64,000 bases of DNA from Planomonospora sp. ID67723 (lineage in GTDB: Bacteria; Actinomycetota; Actinomycetes; Streptosporangiales; Streptosporangiaceae). The stretch covers positions 462,001 to 526,000 of the forward strand of contig NZ_JABTEZ010000001.1 of the NCBI RefSeq assembly GCF_015711605.1, written 5' to 3'. A model generated the notes under the pieces. It was not told the DNA's origin and did no database searches. It saw only the letters and a program-made list of their open reading frames with translations. Made by a program: the position numbers and the translations under genes. This document shows, piece by piece, positions 63,533 to 64,000 of the stretch (its first letter is position 1; each line of letters begins with the position of its first letter).

Positions 63533-64000
63533 TCAGCCGTCGAGCAGCCGCCATGCGGTGAGGGCGAGCCTGGCCCGTGTCAGTCCGGTGGGCTCGGTGA
63601 GATCGATGCCCAGGGTCCTTCCGAGCTGTTCGATGCGGCGGGCGACGCTGCTGTGGTGCAGGTGGAGGAGGTCGGCGGCGCGGCGTAGGGAGCCGGTGAC
63701 GCAGTAGGCGTCCAGGGTCTCCAGGTCTTCCGGGTTGCCGGCCATCCGGGTGATCGCGGCCACGTCGGTGTTGTCGCGTGCGGCGTCCTGGGGGATCTGT
63801 GCGAGCAGCGCTATCGCGCCCAGGCTGTCGTAGTGGACGACCGGCTGGCGTGGGGTGGTGAAGCGGAGGGCGGTGCGGGCTTCCCGCCACGACCGGTCGG
63901 GGCTGTCGGCGGCGCCGATGCCCGCGCGTACGCCTGCCGGAAACCGGGCCGGGTCCACGGTGGTGGCCAGGATGACGCCCGCGTCGGCGATCGGTGCCGC
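63533..64000 (-). CDS. PucR-type helix-turn-helix regulator, 5' part outside window
   Basis: The frame is open to the right edge. C-terminal PucR HTH: YDSLGAIALLAQIPQDAA, LETLDAYCVTGSLRRAADLL, HLHHSSVARRIEQLGRTLGI, LTRARLALTAWRLL. Such regulators control purine or other catabolic operons. Convergent with lgt across 20 bp. Confidence 0.85.
   Translation of the reverse strand, partial: AAPIADAGVILATTVDPARFPAGVRAGIGAADSPDRSWREARTALRFTTPRQPVVHYDSLGAIALLAQIPQDAARDNTDVAAITRMAGNPEDLETLDAYCVTGSLRRAADLLHLHHSSVARRIEQLGRTLGIDLTEPTGLTRARLALTAWRLLDG

Noticed and set aside
63925-63945. IS-A end (CGCCTGCCGGAAA) inside the PucR-type gene.
   Set aside because: The match is short and the reading frame continues through it with normal protein sequence; chance similarity.

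Overview
High-GC actinobacterial DNA (very high G/C in third codon positions, many GTG/TTG starts, NarL-type two-component systems, GlxA, PucR, mycoredoxin and CBM13-linked xylanolytic enzymes). The mix suggests a filamentous actinomycete, perhaps Streptosporangiales; this is an inference from gene content and not a species identification. Two ends look like ordinary chromosome: 1-2360 (PspC protein, glutaryl-CoA dehydrogenase, DnaQ-type exonuclease, tRNA-Lys) and roughly 52.2-64 kb (MFS/GlxA pair, serine hydrolase, mycoredoxin/TetR, a sensor kinase pair, Lgt, PucR).

The 50 kb between is accessory DNA anchored on the tRNA-Lys(TTT) gene at 2287-2359. The 3' half of this tRNA recurs four more times (6162, 9369, 23036, 52061), and each copy, like the tRNA itself, is followed by its own hairpin. 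I read these as attachment-site scars of successive integrations. A truncated tyrosine integrase lies beside the 9369 copy. The right-end module 'small RHH-like protein / 255-aa unknown protein / XRE protein / about 50-bp repeat / att core' is intact at 7774-9413, decayed at 5640-6209 and reduced to a trace at 4668-4800.

The island is littered with two IS types. IS-A has ends reading inward as CTGCGCCTGCCG. IS-B has ends reading inward as CCTGTACCGCTTCAAAA. One IS-B copy (6498-7697) looks complete; the others are frameshifted, internally deleted to about 250-850 bp, or reduced to one end. Stabilisation-type genes include an AbiEii-like nucleotidyltransferase with a small partner (3650-4611), vapBC (14103-14734) and the three-gene module.

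From 15.9 to 41.7 kb the cargo is dominated by signalling: an FtsX-type ABC exporter with a response regulator and an unusual tandem histidine kinase, three further kinase/regulator pairs (27.0, 32.7, 36.1 kb), a serine hydrolase, divergent regulator/target pairs, and three paralogous multi-pass membrane proteins carrying a CxxCG knuckle.

From 42.7 to 50.6 kb is a secreted arabinoxylan-degrading cluster: GH10 xylanase plus CE1-type esterase in one operon, convergent to GH62 and GH43 enzymes, all with CBM13 lectin domains, and flanked by three near-identical LacI-type operators. Remnants of a GH27 gene and possibly a GH30 gene show the cluster was once larger. An AbrB/membrane-protein pair sits just inside the right-most att scar. 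Many intervals are gene remains, and these are annotated as such.
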